Assembly (NCBI GenBank): GCA_946183785.1
Contig: CAMHCS010000008.1
Coordinates: 22,574 to 86,573 of the forward strand
DNA length: 64,000 nucleotides
Source: an uncultured Selenomonadales bacterium
GTDB taxonomy: Bacteria; Bacillota; Negativicutes; Selenomonadales; Selenomonadaceae
Direction of reading: 5' to 3'
Shown here: in pieces, positions 52,401 through 58,986 of the stretch
Layout of the letters: each line of letters opens with the position of its first letter
Numbering within the stretch: position 1 is the first letter of the stretch
Made by a program: the position numbers and the translations under genes
The notes under the pieces: generated by a model
Seen by the model: the letters and a program-made list of their open reading frames with translations, nothing else
What the model was told of the DNA's origin: nothing
Databases searched by the model: none

Positions 52401-53308
52401 TGTCCTGACGCATTATACTTTATATTCTGCAAATCCGCCGCTGTACGAATCAAGGCATAGTTCACCACGCCCGTCGTCTTGGTCGATTCTGTCGCCGCTG
52501 TATTGATTGTGTTCGTCACGTTTTGGGCAAAATATTTATAATCTCCATTTTCATCGCCTACATGGATATACCCGTTCGTCTGGTCAAAAGTATTGGAGCG
52601 CAAAACCAGTTTCGACGCATCAGCATTCACAGCCGTATTGGCTGCATTCATCACAGTAGAGGAGTTCAAAAAACGGATATTCCGCCCTTCCATGACAACC
52701 TGGTCTGCCGCCACGTAGCCGCCTTGGTCGATCAGGTTAACGACGTCCGCTGTTAAAGTCGAATCGCCCAACGCAGGAAGCACATTTTTGACGTCGGGCG
52801 TATTCCCCGTAAACTGACTTTTTGCCACTTCCGTGTCCTTGCGCGTCGAGACATAAAGATTCCCAACGTTCACCTGCGCCGTCTTGCCAAAAATGACGCC
52901 GTTCGGATTGATCAGATAAATATCCCCGCCGCCGGTCAGCTTGCCGTCAATGGCAGACGTTGCCGTACCCGTGACGATATTCATATAGTTATTGCTATCA
53001 AAACCCACAGTTTCCGTCGAGCCAACAGAGAAATCCTTCCAGTTCAACACATTGTTTGTCGACTCGCTGGTGATAGATGCAGTGGTTGCGTTGTTGTTTC
53101 CCGCTAGGGATTTTCCGGCATAGTTCGACAAAGACTCTGCCGTAGCTCCTCCCACAGAGACTTTGACATTTGTACCCGTCTCCACATTGTCCAGCGTCGG
53201 CATTCCATGCGCCACAGGAACAACACTGAACATGCCGGCCGCGAGCGCGAGGCTCACCTGCCCGGCTAAGCGTTTTTCTCTTTGCGACGAATTGCCCATT
53301 GACTTCAT
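43448..53308 (-). CDS. Giant two-partner secretion exoprotein (TpsA) with GLUG and about 20 YDG repeats
   Basis: 3286 residues, on the cell surface or released. The signal peptide ends near VAHG (about residue 35). The TPS domain follows with the hallmark NPNGVIFG near residue 145. A GLUG-like region (about 345-565) has repeats such as GGIVGYANSTTIRN. From about 590 to 2970 there are about 20 degenerate YDG/MBG repeats, each starting with a KVYDGT-like strand (also KTYDGS, KTYTGT, KGYDGD). The C-terminal 300 residues are charged, with a Glu/Asp/Ser-rich stretch and no barrel. It resembles adhesin or haemagglutinin-like proteins. ATG 53308 has GGGAG upstream. The GLUG part is more AT-rich than the rest. 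Long antisense frames inside it are shadows. Confidence 0.93.
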   Translation of the reverse strand: MKSMGNSSQREKRLAGQVSLALAAGMFSVVPVAHGMPTLDNVETGTNVKVSVGGATAESLSNYAGKSLAGNNNATTASITSESTNNVLNWKDFSVGSTETVGFDSNNYMNIVTGTATSAIDGKLTGGGDIYLINPNGVIFGKTAQVNVGNLYVSTRKDTEVAKSQFTGNTPDVKNVLPALGDSTLTADVVNLIDQGGYVAADQVVMEGRNIRFLNSSTVMNAANTAVNADASKLVLRSNTFDQTNGYIHVGDENGDYKYFAQNVTNTINTAATESTKTTGVVNYALIRTAADLQNIKYNASGHTAGNAKAGYDLSGNYMLANNIDDASSYSSSWTPIGTASTLNGTTLSNQKAFKGNFDGMFYKVSGFGKTDDTQYLGLFGYTDGATIENVGVEGVNLLGKFSGGIVGYANSTTIRNVWNAGGTVGSTGFHGGNYRGGIIGYANQSTLKNSYNASVSYAGLVDTLNGGSIEDSYNIGKINFDGNEIAGICFTKSNDATIKNVYTAAKYQYSSDSTYFGKNEVIYHGYVGNNADKLVISNVSSPKSLSSYSFTDGSTISAEGGANTTWRIYEGASLPLLTSFMKAKGTVSVDYTYDGELAQGTTTANINNLTGGGVYTGYDTTTNPVKNPYKVYDATKVLGDSATAADASYYGANATSSGVNLNDRSGVYTVSGAAASFALFSGEQQGYDLYGNNFRIDKRDLSIKVTPNSDAVNKVYDRTNKKEVNLSTAAALDVVDGLIDSDRENLGLSGTLTYTYYKDQTGNEQDANHGTRWVEISGSDITTNGSARDNYNATLSAPTSRIRAKITQRKVAVSLLTASGIDKTYDGSNTVRNEDEGAKLTFSENVSYAAASDQTDKDTDALKSLLQSDHVTLNTNGTATYASSGESDPDGKYVAFDSNGAVMTKTVNYAGVGLTGNTLGNYILVDAAHPGTTLAEGDNTATLHGAGTIKQREITDFVYSGSSTDPFKAYDGLKYLSGGNAHDVSVSGTVADGTESKTGLLAVDAGSVFFQTTGTVKFYDGNNQPTADATNSGLATAAVKATFDVGLNESKEGYVEAIAKSYKPAGSVSRITEDLVNDLLITKRNITVALATNEGIDKTYNGTAKVNGEAAGYATGTINFTSATGNLAYATGSSHLVDDSTSISIVSDASAYLGTHGEAAKDVAFDGSNVASKNIEFSIKMDGAKAANYIVNGEAATNGGTLATKLNGTGTIGQKELGLTFGSATKTYTGTSAVSSIPDVSSDDLVADEAIGDVIDKEKIAGRYGSDATGTFVESADAGTYDAEAAVAGMKVLYTGLKDGNTYKDITTALKSKNYKISNTVYGKGIISKGSIKKTHLEAATNINNNTLASKVYDGTTNYDDSGIIGSKETAKQYLTVDFGTLESDYHIYLTDAEKETLVYTILDAVYNAGQTPDVGTKDMKLTFKFVKEGLANYILADDHDNDVSSTGITIDVSSRGTGSNAKKYQSEITKAPVTVKLTSEPELSKFYDGTTDVKNGGTVVNAADIKGWFTISGTKNGETLALKDGENGIKAAYEDPNAAVDANGNLIDKKIYYTGIALADGTGKATNYEITKLENADGTDVTSLNKITGVGTINKRMVTVTGYGYAQKEYTGTAGVESYALLMDNVMQEGKADWSVLHEDGITATVAGSEAITSGLTAKYIKTGDEASAADVRRDSNRNVLDKNVKYTGLATRFGNNYTVIYGEGGLDGKTSRRGSYSTDDNGTLTVTDGGKITAAPVNLDLIQSTDFEQQYNGTNVVENPASHLDMSALPTIAQTILSVTGGTFVEGKDVGDKTVQYTVVINPAAASSDNFDISGQVGDGTGKVIPRVITPTVKSSAAPTKVYDRTNTLKDGDETIPLDTIKNWIDLDNLVEGEDLAITAVSGAYDGTDVTATTVNYTGITLGNGTNGSASNYTLSSTSATGSGTITPRTITLTAGAVSKGYDGDTTVTDNIVLTAGDADKAMLAQDGLADDAGVLSNVTSVVGTYDDANVRRNTDRSYTNGAKTVTYTNIASALTEAGKTSANYQVADTADNGTLTGTGTITPVTLSVETTAAEKVYDGDKALLQNAEAYFTDDMITSLVNDGVLTANGQYNSQNVNALDAGQMAMYTLVLKTGDAAQGTNYNANNYNFYNNGNAATLNTTGVGTISQRTIVPVMDEARKVYNGNDAVQTVSGHLVTSSDKSQTGTNVITGDVVTLDVSNASGTYNSRNASTASTNPAATATYTRLGLAGDPNVTGNYKLTDADITGNGVITAREISLVISPTMAKNYDKNANLTNANKAAMNTAVTNWKTENLADDMAGDDIRFSGLKGRYGTWTPNGTTGTFTEYSHVIRENGVAQENKHAMLYTFTGLEGNDAENYKLTNGTISAENSGLATTQYFAAAAQTGTIRPVALIMDNLTENWRSATKVYDGKSSVDVYDAEGNLTESRVGNYLTINYTSALGDTGTLDYDTARTTATYVNTTTGLADASAGDKNVAYNVRFSDLTLNDYDLGPDVIAHYNAPVVSEAADNNIARRLLTVSAAGTGNDNIMTYKGQGDAGKVYKTNETYTALRDAGLVVGDTVSVTYDANFDNPNASVDPDAAANDPGWTARHVTYTFTMADGGDSANYTLVENPADDASARTATDDTARGGIKRREVYVEFKDNNGTGLDKVYDGDSSLFAGENNETSLLASGKSVNDILALVADGNDTGIVEGEDLRLDTAKVKANYVASGDESVDGNEAKNVAVRNGAVTTKDVYFQNLRLAGTGIAGNYVVKAVKKEGDTQDADTLEGSGTIQQRKVDVALKDSTVTKVYDGTSAVVDYTDDHGAIHKFKSDNVTIIPGTANDGLVGTDKLGLEVESAIYYDKSGNETTDAGTGLGVTYRLKWNNTNYSLVRTALTSNQAKIQPRTLQYKDMSGIVATKTYDGNDKVTDFSRLNEAEMFSNVLAGDDLKLDGLANARYASADTGAAVDAVAGAEQTVTANFTVGNSNYRLGASSENFTTQNASSGTFSGWGRIDRAKVTLIPNPVTQKQGSTPTGGYQGTYTGFVGSDDFAKGALTFGRDKDDLSTVVGQKYMLLGFVNGQATSTNENNPTFDSGYRNYYFVTEPNEALLIEMQPSSQDPVIADKQFTPDDYAYNRISKDQDVSHVKRRSTASLQYAENGVNMDDDTRSRLASSMDIEGSGSVVNLAGARMWFLDKGETPEQVAEEAALPMTEEASSEDVSSIDLEREGGETRRSSSLLEILTKASENGEDKKPSIVVNTMDEEDEDEEKESRGVVVVDRTNIAIETQGNTVNLDRMIG

Positions 53309-53370
53309 TGTTCTCACTCCCGCCGACACTGCGCCTAAAATATCATAAAGTATAGTCTTAGCTTGATTTT

Positions 53371-53399
53371 ATTATATGTAGCCGCATTTCCGCCTGCAA
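53371..53399 (-). promoter_or_regulatory. Sigma-70 promoter of the two-partner secretion operon
   Basis: Minus strand TTGCAG, 17-bp spacer, TATAAT, about 65 bp before the exoprotein start. The rest of the 53309-53656 gap is AT-rich and holds only a small GGGCAT/ATGCCC hairpin at 53553-53569. Confidence 0.65.
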
Positions 53400-53656
53400 G
53401 CGACAAAAGGCCTAATATTTCATAGACCCTAAGGCTACCCGCGATTTTTCTGGAAATTGGAGGCAGATTTTGGGCTGAAAGGCTGTAAAAGCGCCTAAAG
53501 GTACTATATGTAGTAGCGTCAAATCGCAAAAAATTTGTGTTTCGACTCAGTCGGGCATGAAAAATGCCCTTTCTTAAACACATTTTTCCCTTGACCGTTC
53601 CTTTCTTCCCATGCTACCATAAGTACAGATAAATTTTAGGGAGGAGGACGCGAGGA

Positions 53657-53863
53657 ATGTCAATCACGATTGACTTAAGCCCTGCGGACGTCGAATTCGT
53701 ACAAGCGCAGGCTACAGCTGGAAATGTCAGCATCGAAGAATTTTCACGGGAAGCCGTCATGAAAGCAGCGCGCAATGCGGCATATCTCGCGAAACTCGAT
53801 CGCGCTTTCAGGCAAAGCATGGAAGGAAACTGCACTCCTCATGAATTGATTGAGGCAGACTGA
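53657..53863 (+). CDS. Antitoxin of a YoeB-type toxin-antitoxin pair
   Basis: 68 residues. The N-terminus (SITIDLSPADVEFVQAQAT) looks like a ribbon-helix-helix DNA-binding domain of the RelB/DinJ kind rather than the Phd fold of YefM, and the C-terminal tail (GNCTPHELIEAD) would wrap the toxin. It should neutralise the toxin encoded one base downstream and repress the pair. GGGAGGAGG precedes the ATG. The locus is AT-rich relative to its surroundings. Confidence 0.75.
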   Translation: MSITIDLSPADVEFVQAQATAGNVSIEEFSREAVMKAARNAAYLAKLDRAFRQSMEGNCTPHELIEAD

Positions 53864-53864
53864 C

Positions 53865-54125
53865 ATGGAAAAGTTTTGGACAGATGACGCATGGAGCGAA
53901 TACTTGTATTGGCAGGAGCATGACAAAAAAACACTAAAACGTATAAATGCATTGGTCAAAGATATCGAACGAAACGGCGTTGATAATGGTATTGGAAAAC
54001 CTGAGCGCTTGAAGTACCAACCAGCATGGAGTCGCCGAATCGATGAAAAAAATCGGCTCACATACCGGACAGATGAAAATGGTTTTCTTCACATTTTGTC
54101 CTGTAAAGGCCATTATGAAGATTGA
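53865..54125 (+). CDS. yoeB: YoeB-family ribosome-dependent mRNA endonuclease toxin
   Basis: 86 residues, aligning with E. coli YoeB over its length: WTDDAWSEYLYWQEHDKKTL, KDIERN, GKPERLKYQPAWSRRIDEKNRLTY and the C-terminal SCKGHYED with the catalytic His-Tyr. YoeB cuts mRNA in the ribosomal A site. It starts one base after the antitoxin stop. The pairing with a non-Phd antitoxin is unusual. Confidence 0.93.
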   Translation: MEKFWTDDAWSEYLYWQEHDKKTLKRINALVKDIERNGVDNGIGKPERLKYQPAWSRRIDEKNRLTYRTDENGFLHILSCKGHYED

Positions 54126-54129
54126 ACTT

Positions 54130-54381
54130 ATGAAAAACTTGGAATATTATATGGCGCTCCCTTATCGTCTCGAAATCATTCCTGATTCCATTGAGGGCGG
54201 CTATGGTGCACGTTATCCGGAACTGCCGGGATGTATCACATGCGCTGACACAATGGAAAAAGTTATTACCAATGCACAGGACGCAAAAAGAGAATGGCTT
54301 GTTGCCGCGCTCGAAGACGGCATGCCCATTCCGGAGCCACAACAAGAATTCACGCATGAACCAAGACTTGCTTTTGCTTGA
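54130..54381 (+). CDS. hicB: HicB-like antitoxin domain protein, without HicA
   Basis: 83 residues. YRLEIIPDSIEGGYGARYPELPGC is the HicB RNase H-like partial fold. A C-terminal DNA-binding helix is short or missing. No HicA-type toxin is encoded on either side. It starts 4 bp after the yoeB stop and may be cotranscribed with it. The ribosome site is weak. Confidence 0.8.
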   Translation: MKNLEYYMALPYRLEIIPDSIEGGYGARYPELPGCITCADTMEKVITNAQDAKREWLVAALEDGMPIPEPQQEFTHEPRLAFA

Positions 54382-54428
54382 ACCAAAATTTGATGCAGCA
54401 AGGAAGGGAACGTCGTGAAACCTCACCC

Positions 54429-54465
54429 ACCGCCTATGGCGGTCCCCCCTCCCCATAGGGGAGGG
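54429..54465. repeat. Two small hairpins after the toxin-antitoxin island
   Basis: ACCGCC/GGCGGT is followed at once by CCCTCCCC/GGGGAGGG around ATA. Such paired GC hairpins look like a dispersed intergenic repeat; only one copy is seen here. Confidence 0.5.
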
Positions 54466-54506
54466 CAAGGAATTAGCTGTTTTTGTTTGCCACACATCAG
54501 CCCATC

Positions 54507-54532
54507 AAAAACGCCCACGCGATTGCGTGGGC
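54507..54532 (-). terminator. Terminator of the flagellin gene
   Basis: Perfect 8-bp stem GCCCACGC with GCGTGGGC followed by GTTTTTG on the minus strand. Confidence 0.85.
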
Positions 54533-54553
54533 GTCGTTCGTTGTATGCTTGTT

Positions 54554-55951
54554 TTACTGGAGAAGGCTGAGCACTGAGCTGGAGTTTTGGTTCGCCTGCG
54601 CCAGCATCGACTGGGCGGCCTGCAGGAGCACGTTGTTCTTCGTGTAGGCCGTCATTTCCGCAGCCATGTCCGCGTCGCGGAGCGTGGACTCGGAGGACTG
54701 GGTGTTCTCGTTGGCCGTGACGAGATTCGCCGAGGTGTATTCGAGGCGGCTCTCCACCGCGCCGATGGTCGTCGACTGGTTCAGGCATTTCTGTAGCGCC
54801 ATGTCAAGCACGTTGATCGCTGCGTTGGCGAATTTCTGCGTCCCGATATTCAGCGTCGTGCCGTCCGTCGCCTTGAGGCCGAGGGAGACGGCGCGCATAT
54901 CGGAGAATCCCACCTTGATGGCCTGATTGGCTTTCGTGCCGGTTTGGAGCACGATCGCGTTGTCCGGAGAATCGTTTTCCGCCCGAATCGACTCCTCAAA
55001 GTTGTCAAGAATCGCGTTGGCATTCTTGTTGATATTGCCGGCCTTGTCGGTAACGCAAATCGTCAGGCCGGAAATCTGTCCGTCGACGCCCGGTTCGACC
55101 GCCCGAAACGTAATCGCGTTCTCATAATCCGGCGTATAAATCTCTTTCCCGGAACCATCATATCCAATGAAGGAAGTGGGCACAAATGAGTCAACAACAA
55201 GATCTTTTTGAATATCTGCCGTCTCCGGAATAATTGATGTCGCAAACGAAGGATCAAACAAATGCCTTAGCTGAAGATCCCCGCCAACCTTATCAGGATC
55301 TAATACAAAGCTCATGATATTCGTTTTGCCTTCCTTGACCCAAGAAATCGTAATCATGTCTCCATTCTGAATACCCAGATTTCGCCCCGTACTGTCTGTT
55401 AATTCAATCAAGGCTGTATACATATCAGTATCAGAAGCAAAACTTCTATTTGTCAGATGCGTATAAGTTCCCACGCCATTACCAGCGGGAGGGCTCGCCG
55501 GATCTACTCCATTGATCTGTCGATTATGCGTCCCGTCTACCAAATACTTTCCGTTGTAAGTGACGTTCGCATTGTCGTCAATCTGGTCGATCATCTGATC
55601 CATTTCCTTCTGGATCTGTGCGCGGTCGGAATCAGTATTCGTGTCATTGGCAGCGTTCAGCACTTTCTCCTTCAGTGTCGAAATGATATCGATCGTGCTC
55701 TGCACGGCGCCCTCCGCGACCTTCATCATGCTGTTACCATTCTGCGTATTCTTGTTGTCCTGATCAAGGCCGCGCATCTGCACGCGCATCCGCTCGCTGA
55801 TCGCATAGCCGGAAGCGTCGTCGCCCGCGCTGTTGATTCGCATGCCGGAGGAGACCTTCTCGAGGCTCTTCTGCAGCGCGCCCGCGTTCTTGTTCAGCAC
55901 GTTCAGCGTGTTCGTCGCCGACGTATTGTTCTTAACTACCATTCCAGCCAT
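54554..55951 (-). CDS. fliC: Flagellin
   Basis: 465 residues. The conserved D0/D1 ends are clear: NTLNVLNKNAGALQKSLEKV and RINSAGDDASGYAISERMR at the N-terminus, SRLEYTSANLVTANENTQ and AEMTAYTKNNVLLQAAQSML at the C-terminus. The middle (about 150-345) is the variable exposed part. ATG 55951 has GGGGGAA upstream. It has a sigma-28 promoter and a strong terminator and stands alone, away from other flagellar genes. Confidence 0.96.
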   Translation of the reverse strand: MAGMVVKNNTSATNTLNVLNKNAGALQKSLEKVSSGMRINSAGDDASGYAISERMRVQMRGLDQDNKNTQNGNSMMKVAEGAVQSTIDIISTLKEKVLNAANDTNTDSDRAQIQKEMDQMIDQIDDNANVTYNGKYLVDGTHNRQINGVDPASPPAGNGVGTYTHLTNRSFASDTDMYTALIELTDSTGRNLGIQNGDMITISWVKEGKTNIMSFVLDPDKVGGDLQLRHLFDPSFATSIIPETADIQKDLVVDSFVPTSFIGYDGSGKEIYTPDYENAITFRAVEPGVDGQISGLTICVTDKAGNINKNANAILDNFEESIRAENDSPDNAIVLQTGTKANQAIKVGFSDMRAVSLGLKATDGTTLNIGTQKFANAAINVLDMALQKCLNQSTTIGAVESRLEYTSANLVTANENTQSSESTLRDADMAAEMTAYTKNNVLLQAAQSMLAQANQNSSSVLSLLQ

Positions 55952-56011
55952 GATGGTTCCCCCTTGCAACTATATCCGGCTCCTTGCCGATTGCTCTTGA
56001 TTTCAAAAACT

Positions 56012-56038
56012 ATATCGGAGTTTTCTCCCATTTTCTTA
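56012..56038 (-). promoter_or_regulatory. Sigma-28 (flagellar) promoter of flagellin
   Basis: Minus strand TAAG, 15-bp spacer, TCCGATAT, close to the consensus TAAA-N15-GCCGATAA. It lies about 60 bp before the flagellin start. Confidence 0.75.
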
Positions 56039-56138
56039 ATAGTTCCCTGCAAAATTTTTGATAAAAAACAGGAAATGAGAGATAAGACCCACACGATATC
56101 GAACTGGTATTCTTATTTATGTGCTGAAACAAATTTTT

Positions 56139-57095
56139 TCATATCGTATAGAACCACGCGCCCGGCTCCATGTCATGCTCGCAAAAGTTTTCTCCGTCGC
56201 GTTCGTCGAGCTGGAGCTCCTGATTCTTGATGCTGACGCGGGTGTTCGGCTTGATGGGGCGGGTGATGAAGGAGTTGCCGCCGATGACGGAGTTTCTTCC
56301 GATGACGGTCTCGCCGCCGAGGATCGATGCGCCGGAGTAGATGGTGACGTTGTCCTCGATGGTCGGATGGCGCTTGACGCCCTTGAGCTTTTGACCGCCG
56401 CGGGTGGAAAGCGCGCCGATGGTGACGCCCTGATAGAGCTTGACGCGCTCGCCGATGATAGAGGTCTCGCCGATGACGACGCCGGTGGCGTGGTCGATGA
56501 AGAAGTACCGCCCGATGGTCGCGCCGGGGTGGATGTCGACGCCGGTACGGTTGTGCGCGTACTCGGTCATCATGCGCGGGATCAGCGGCACGCGCAGCAG
56601 GAAGAGCTCGTGGGCGATGCGGTAGATGGTGATCGCGAGAAGACCCGGATAGGCAAGGACGATCTCCTCCATGCTTTTCGCCGCCGGATCGCCGTCAAAG
56701 GCTGCCTCAAGGTCGGTATTGACGAGCTCGCGAAGCGCGGGGACACGATGGAGGAACGTCAGCGTGAGACGAAGCGCCTCCCGCTGGACGACGGGCTCGT
56801 CGACGCGCTCATAGGCGGGAAGGCCGCGCAGGACGCCCGCGATCTGCCGTGTGAGCTGAAACTCGATTTCCTCTATAAAGAAGGAAAGGTTCCGCTCGTC
56901 GTCGTGGGGGCTGTAGGATTCTTTCCGATAATAGCCCGGAAAGAGGATGCGAAGGAGCTTGTGCACGACGTCTACGACGGCCGCTTCGTCGACCTGCGTC
57001 GATACGTCGCGCTGGTCGATGGCGCGGTCCTTGTCGTAGTCGGTGAGGATTTCCCGCACGATGTCCTGTATCTCGTTTTCTCTGGCGATGCCCAT
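56139..57095 (-). CDS. cysE: Serine O-acetyltransferase
   Basis: 318 residues, longer than the typical 270 because of a longer N-terminal helical part (EpsC-like). It makes O-acetylserine for cysteine synthesis. The left-handed beta-helix region has GVDIHPGATIG, FFIDHATGVVIGET and VKRHPTIEDNVTIYSGASILGG. ATG 57095 has AAAGGA upstream; the longer frame adds 28 unlikely residues. No cysK is adjacent. Confidence 0.95.
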   Translation of the reverse strand: MGIARENEIQDIVREILTDYDKDRAIDQRDVSTQVDEAAVVDVVHKLLRILFPGYYRKESYSPHDDERNLSFFIEEIEFQLTRQIAGVLRGLPAYERVDEPVVQREALRLTLTFLHRVPALRELVNTDLEAAFDGDPAAKSMEEIVLAYPGLLAITIYRIAHELFLLRVPLIPRMMTEYAHNRTGVDIHPGATIGRYFFIDHATGVVIGETSIIGERVKLYQGVTIGALSTRGGQKLKGVKRHPTIEDNVTIYSGASILGGETVIGRNSVIGGNSFITRPIKPNTRVSIKNQELQLDERDGENFCEHDMEPGAWFYTI

Positions 57096-57178
57096 AACGA
57101 TCTTCCTTTCTTTTGTCCGTCTTGCGCCATTATAACGCCATTCCGTAAGTTTTACCAGAGGAAAACTTTGAAAAAGCA

Positions 57179-57187
57179 TGATATAAT
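57179..57187 (+). promoter_or_regulatory. Extended -10 promoter of the glycosylase gene
   Basis: TGATATAAT, about 30 bp before the chosen start, with no clear -35 box. Confidence 0.5.
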
Positions 57188-57217
57188 TGTGTCTATCAAA
57201 TGAAAAGGAATGAGAGA

Positions 57218-57730
57218 ATGAAAGACGGAAATACGCATTGCATCGGGCTCGCGCCGAGCGTGGACGAACGCGCCCGGATGATGGTTCTCGGCTCTATGCC
57301 CGGCGCGGCTTCCCTGGCGGCGCAGGAATATTACGCGCACCCGGCGAATCGATTTTGGCCGCTGATGACGCGCCTGCTCGGCGAAGCGGAGACGCCGTCG
57401 TCGTACCCGGCGCGTCTTGAAATGCTGCTCCGCCATCACGTCGCGCTCTGGGACGCGATCGATGTCTGTGACCGCGTCGGCAGTCTCGACTCCGATATCC
57501 GGAACGTGAAGGCAAACGATTTTACGGACTTCCTCGAACGCTGGCCGAGGATTCACACCATCGGGCTGAACGGCGGGAAGGCGTATGCGACCTTCGCGAA
57601 AGCGAACCGACCTCTCCTGACGCGTCCCGGCCTCCGCGTGCTGAAGCTCCCCTCCACCAGCCCGGCGAACGCCCGCTGGCGCATGGACGACCTGCTTGCA
57701 GTGTGGAGCGAGCTTTTCTCCCCGCGCTGA
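57218..57730 (+). CDS. DNA-deoxyinosine glycosylase (UDG family 6)
   Basis: 170 residues. VLGSMPGAASLAAQEYYAHPANRFW and LPSTSPANARW match the two active-site blocks of the hypoxanthine-DNA glycosylase family, which removes deaminated adenine from DNA. A Ser/Asn in these blocks replaces the Asp of family 1 UDG. ATG 57218 is spaced well from AAGGAA; an ATG 18 bp earlier is less likely. Confidence 0.85.
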   Translation: MKDGNTHCIGLAPSVDERARMMVLGSMPGAASLAAQEYYAHPANRFWPLMTRLLGEAETPSSYPARLEMLLRHHVALWDAIDVCDRVGSLDSDIRNVKANDFTDFLERWPRIHTIGLNGGKAYATFAKANRPLLTRPGLRVLKLPSTSPANARWRMDDLLAVWSELFSPR

Positions 57731-57820
57731 ATATCCGCCTATCTTTTCTGCGCCAAAAGCCTCAATCTTTTTTCTTTTCGGAAAAATAAGGAAAAGCGGC
57801 TTTTATTGCGAGCATAATAA

Positions 57821-57829
57821 TGATATAAT
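57821..57829 (+). promoter_or_regulatory. Extended -10 promoter of the HD-GYP gene
   Basis: TGATATAAT about 40 bp before the start; the -35 region is only TTTTAT at 17 bp. Confidence 0.5.
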
Positions 57830-57867
57830 ACAAAGGTACATTTGGCACCGCAAAAGGAGGAATTACC

Positions 57868-58935
57868 TTGCGATCCTTACCTGTAGAAGAACTCCAGCCC
57901 GGAATGATTCTCGCACGCTCCATCATCAACGACGAGATGATGGTCATTCTTTCCGAGGGCACGCTCCTCTCAAAAGCGCATATCACCCGACTCGCGTTTC
58001 TCGATATTCCCGTTGTCTATGTCAAGGACGAATACGAGCTCAGCGAGACGTTTCAAAATGTTTCGGCGCTTTTCGACACCGGCAGCGCCTTCATTTCCGA
58101 GTACAAGGACGTCATTCATGAAGCCCGCTCGATATTCGAGGAAGCGAAGAGCAGCGGCAAGGCGCCCGTCGAGAAGTCGAAACAGGTCGTCAATGAAACG
58201 ATTGCGCCAATGGCCAAGCAAAGCGGCGTGATGGACTATCTTTTGGAAATCAATCATCTCGCAACGGACGTTTACAATCATTCGGTGCGCGTCTCGATCC
58301 TCGCGGGCGTCCTGGCTAAATGGATGCACCTTTCGAAGCAGGAGACGCAGGAGGTTATTCTCGCAGGCTTCATGCACGATATCGGAAAGACGAGATTCCC
58401 GGACCGGCTGCTTGACAAGCAGGTGGAGACGCTGACAGGCGACGACCGCGAAGCCTACGAGCAACATACGATAGACGGACAGATGATTCTCTCGGCGACC
58501 GCCAACGTACCGGAAGGCGTCAAGCGCACCGCGCTCCAGCATCACGAGTGTATGGACGGAAGCGGGTTCCCGTTCGGCATCAGCGGCAATGATATTCACC
58601 TATACGCGCGTATGGTCGCGTTGGCCGACCTTTACGACAATATCACCACCGAGCGCGAGGGGTTCCGCAAGGAGACGCCATTCGCGGCCATTGACAAGAT
58701 CACCGCGGATATGTACACGAAACTCGATCCGAAGGTCTGCGTCCCGTTCCTGACGAACCTGAAGGACAGCTTCCTCGGCTCCCGCGTCTATCTGTCCAAC
58801 GGCCTGTCGGGCACTATCGTCCACTATGCGAACGATTTCTCGGCGCGTCCGATGATCCGCGTTATGGACTCGGAGCTTTTGGATCTCAATGATTATCCGG
58901 ACGTTCAGATTCTCGAATACAATCCCAAAGATTGA
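57868..58935 (+). CDS. HD-GYP domain protein
   Basis: 355 residues, cytoplasmic. An N-terminal module (about 1-55, LPVEELQPGMILARSI) precedes the HD-GYP domain with HD at 170-171 (MHDIGK), HH at 225-226 and GFP at 233-235 in place of GYP. A short C-terminal beta region (about 295-355) follows. HD-GYP enzymes cleave cyclic di-GMP to pGpG or GMP; the Tyr-to-Phe change may alter partner binding more than catalysis. Start is a TTG with AAAGGAGG upstream. The C-terminal half of the fusion protein at 61298 is its paralogue. Confidence 0.93.
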   Translation: MRSLPVEELQPGMILARSIINDEMMVILSEGTLLSKAHITRLAFLDIPVVYVKDEYELSETFQNVSALFDTGSAFISEYKDVIHEARSIFEEAKSSGKAPVEKSKQVVNETIAPMAKQSGVMDYLLEINHLATDVYNHSVRVSILAGVLAKWMHLSKQETQEVILAGFMHDIGKTRFPDRLLDKQVETLTGDDREAYEQHTIDGQMILSATANVPEGVKRTALQHHECMDGSGFPFGISGNDIHLYARMVALADLYDNITTEREGFRKETPFAAIDKITADMYTKLDPKVCVPFLTNLKDSFLGSRVYLSNGLSGTIVHYANDFSARPMIRVMDSELLDLNDYPDVQILEYNPKD

Positions 58936-58949
58936 TTAAGTAAGAAAAA

Positions 58950-58986
58950 CTGCCGACGACCCGCAACGCCGTCGGCAGAATTTTTT
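58950..58986 (+). terminator. Terminator of the HD-GYP gene
   Basis: CTGCCGACG pairs with CGTCGGCAG and AATTTTTT follows. MITE copy C begins within the T-tract. Confidence 0.8.

Noticed and set aside
43476..53348. Many plus-strand frames opposite the exoprotein gene
   Set aside because: Low-complexity shadows; the minus strand is open for 3286 codons with a signal peptide and known repeats.
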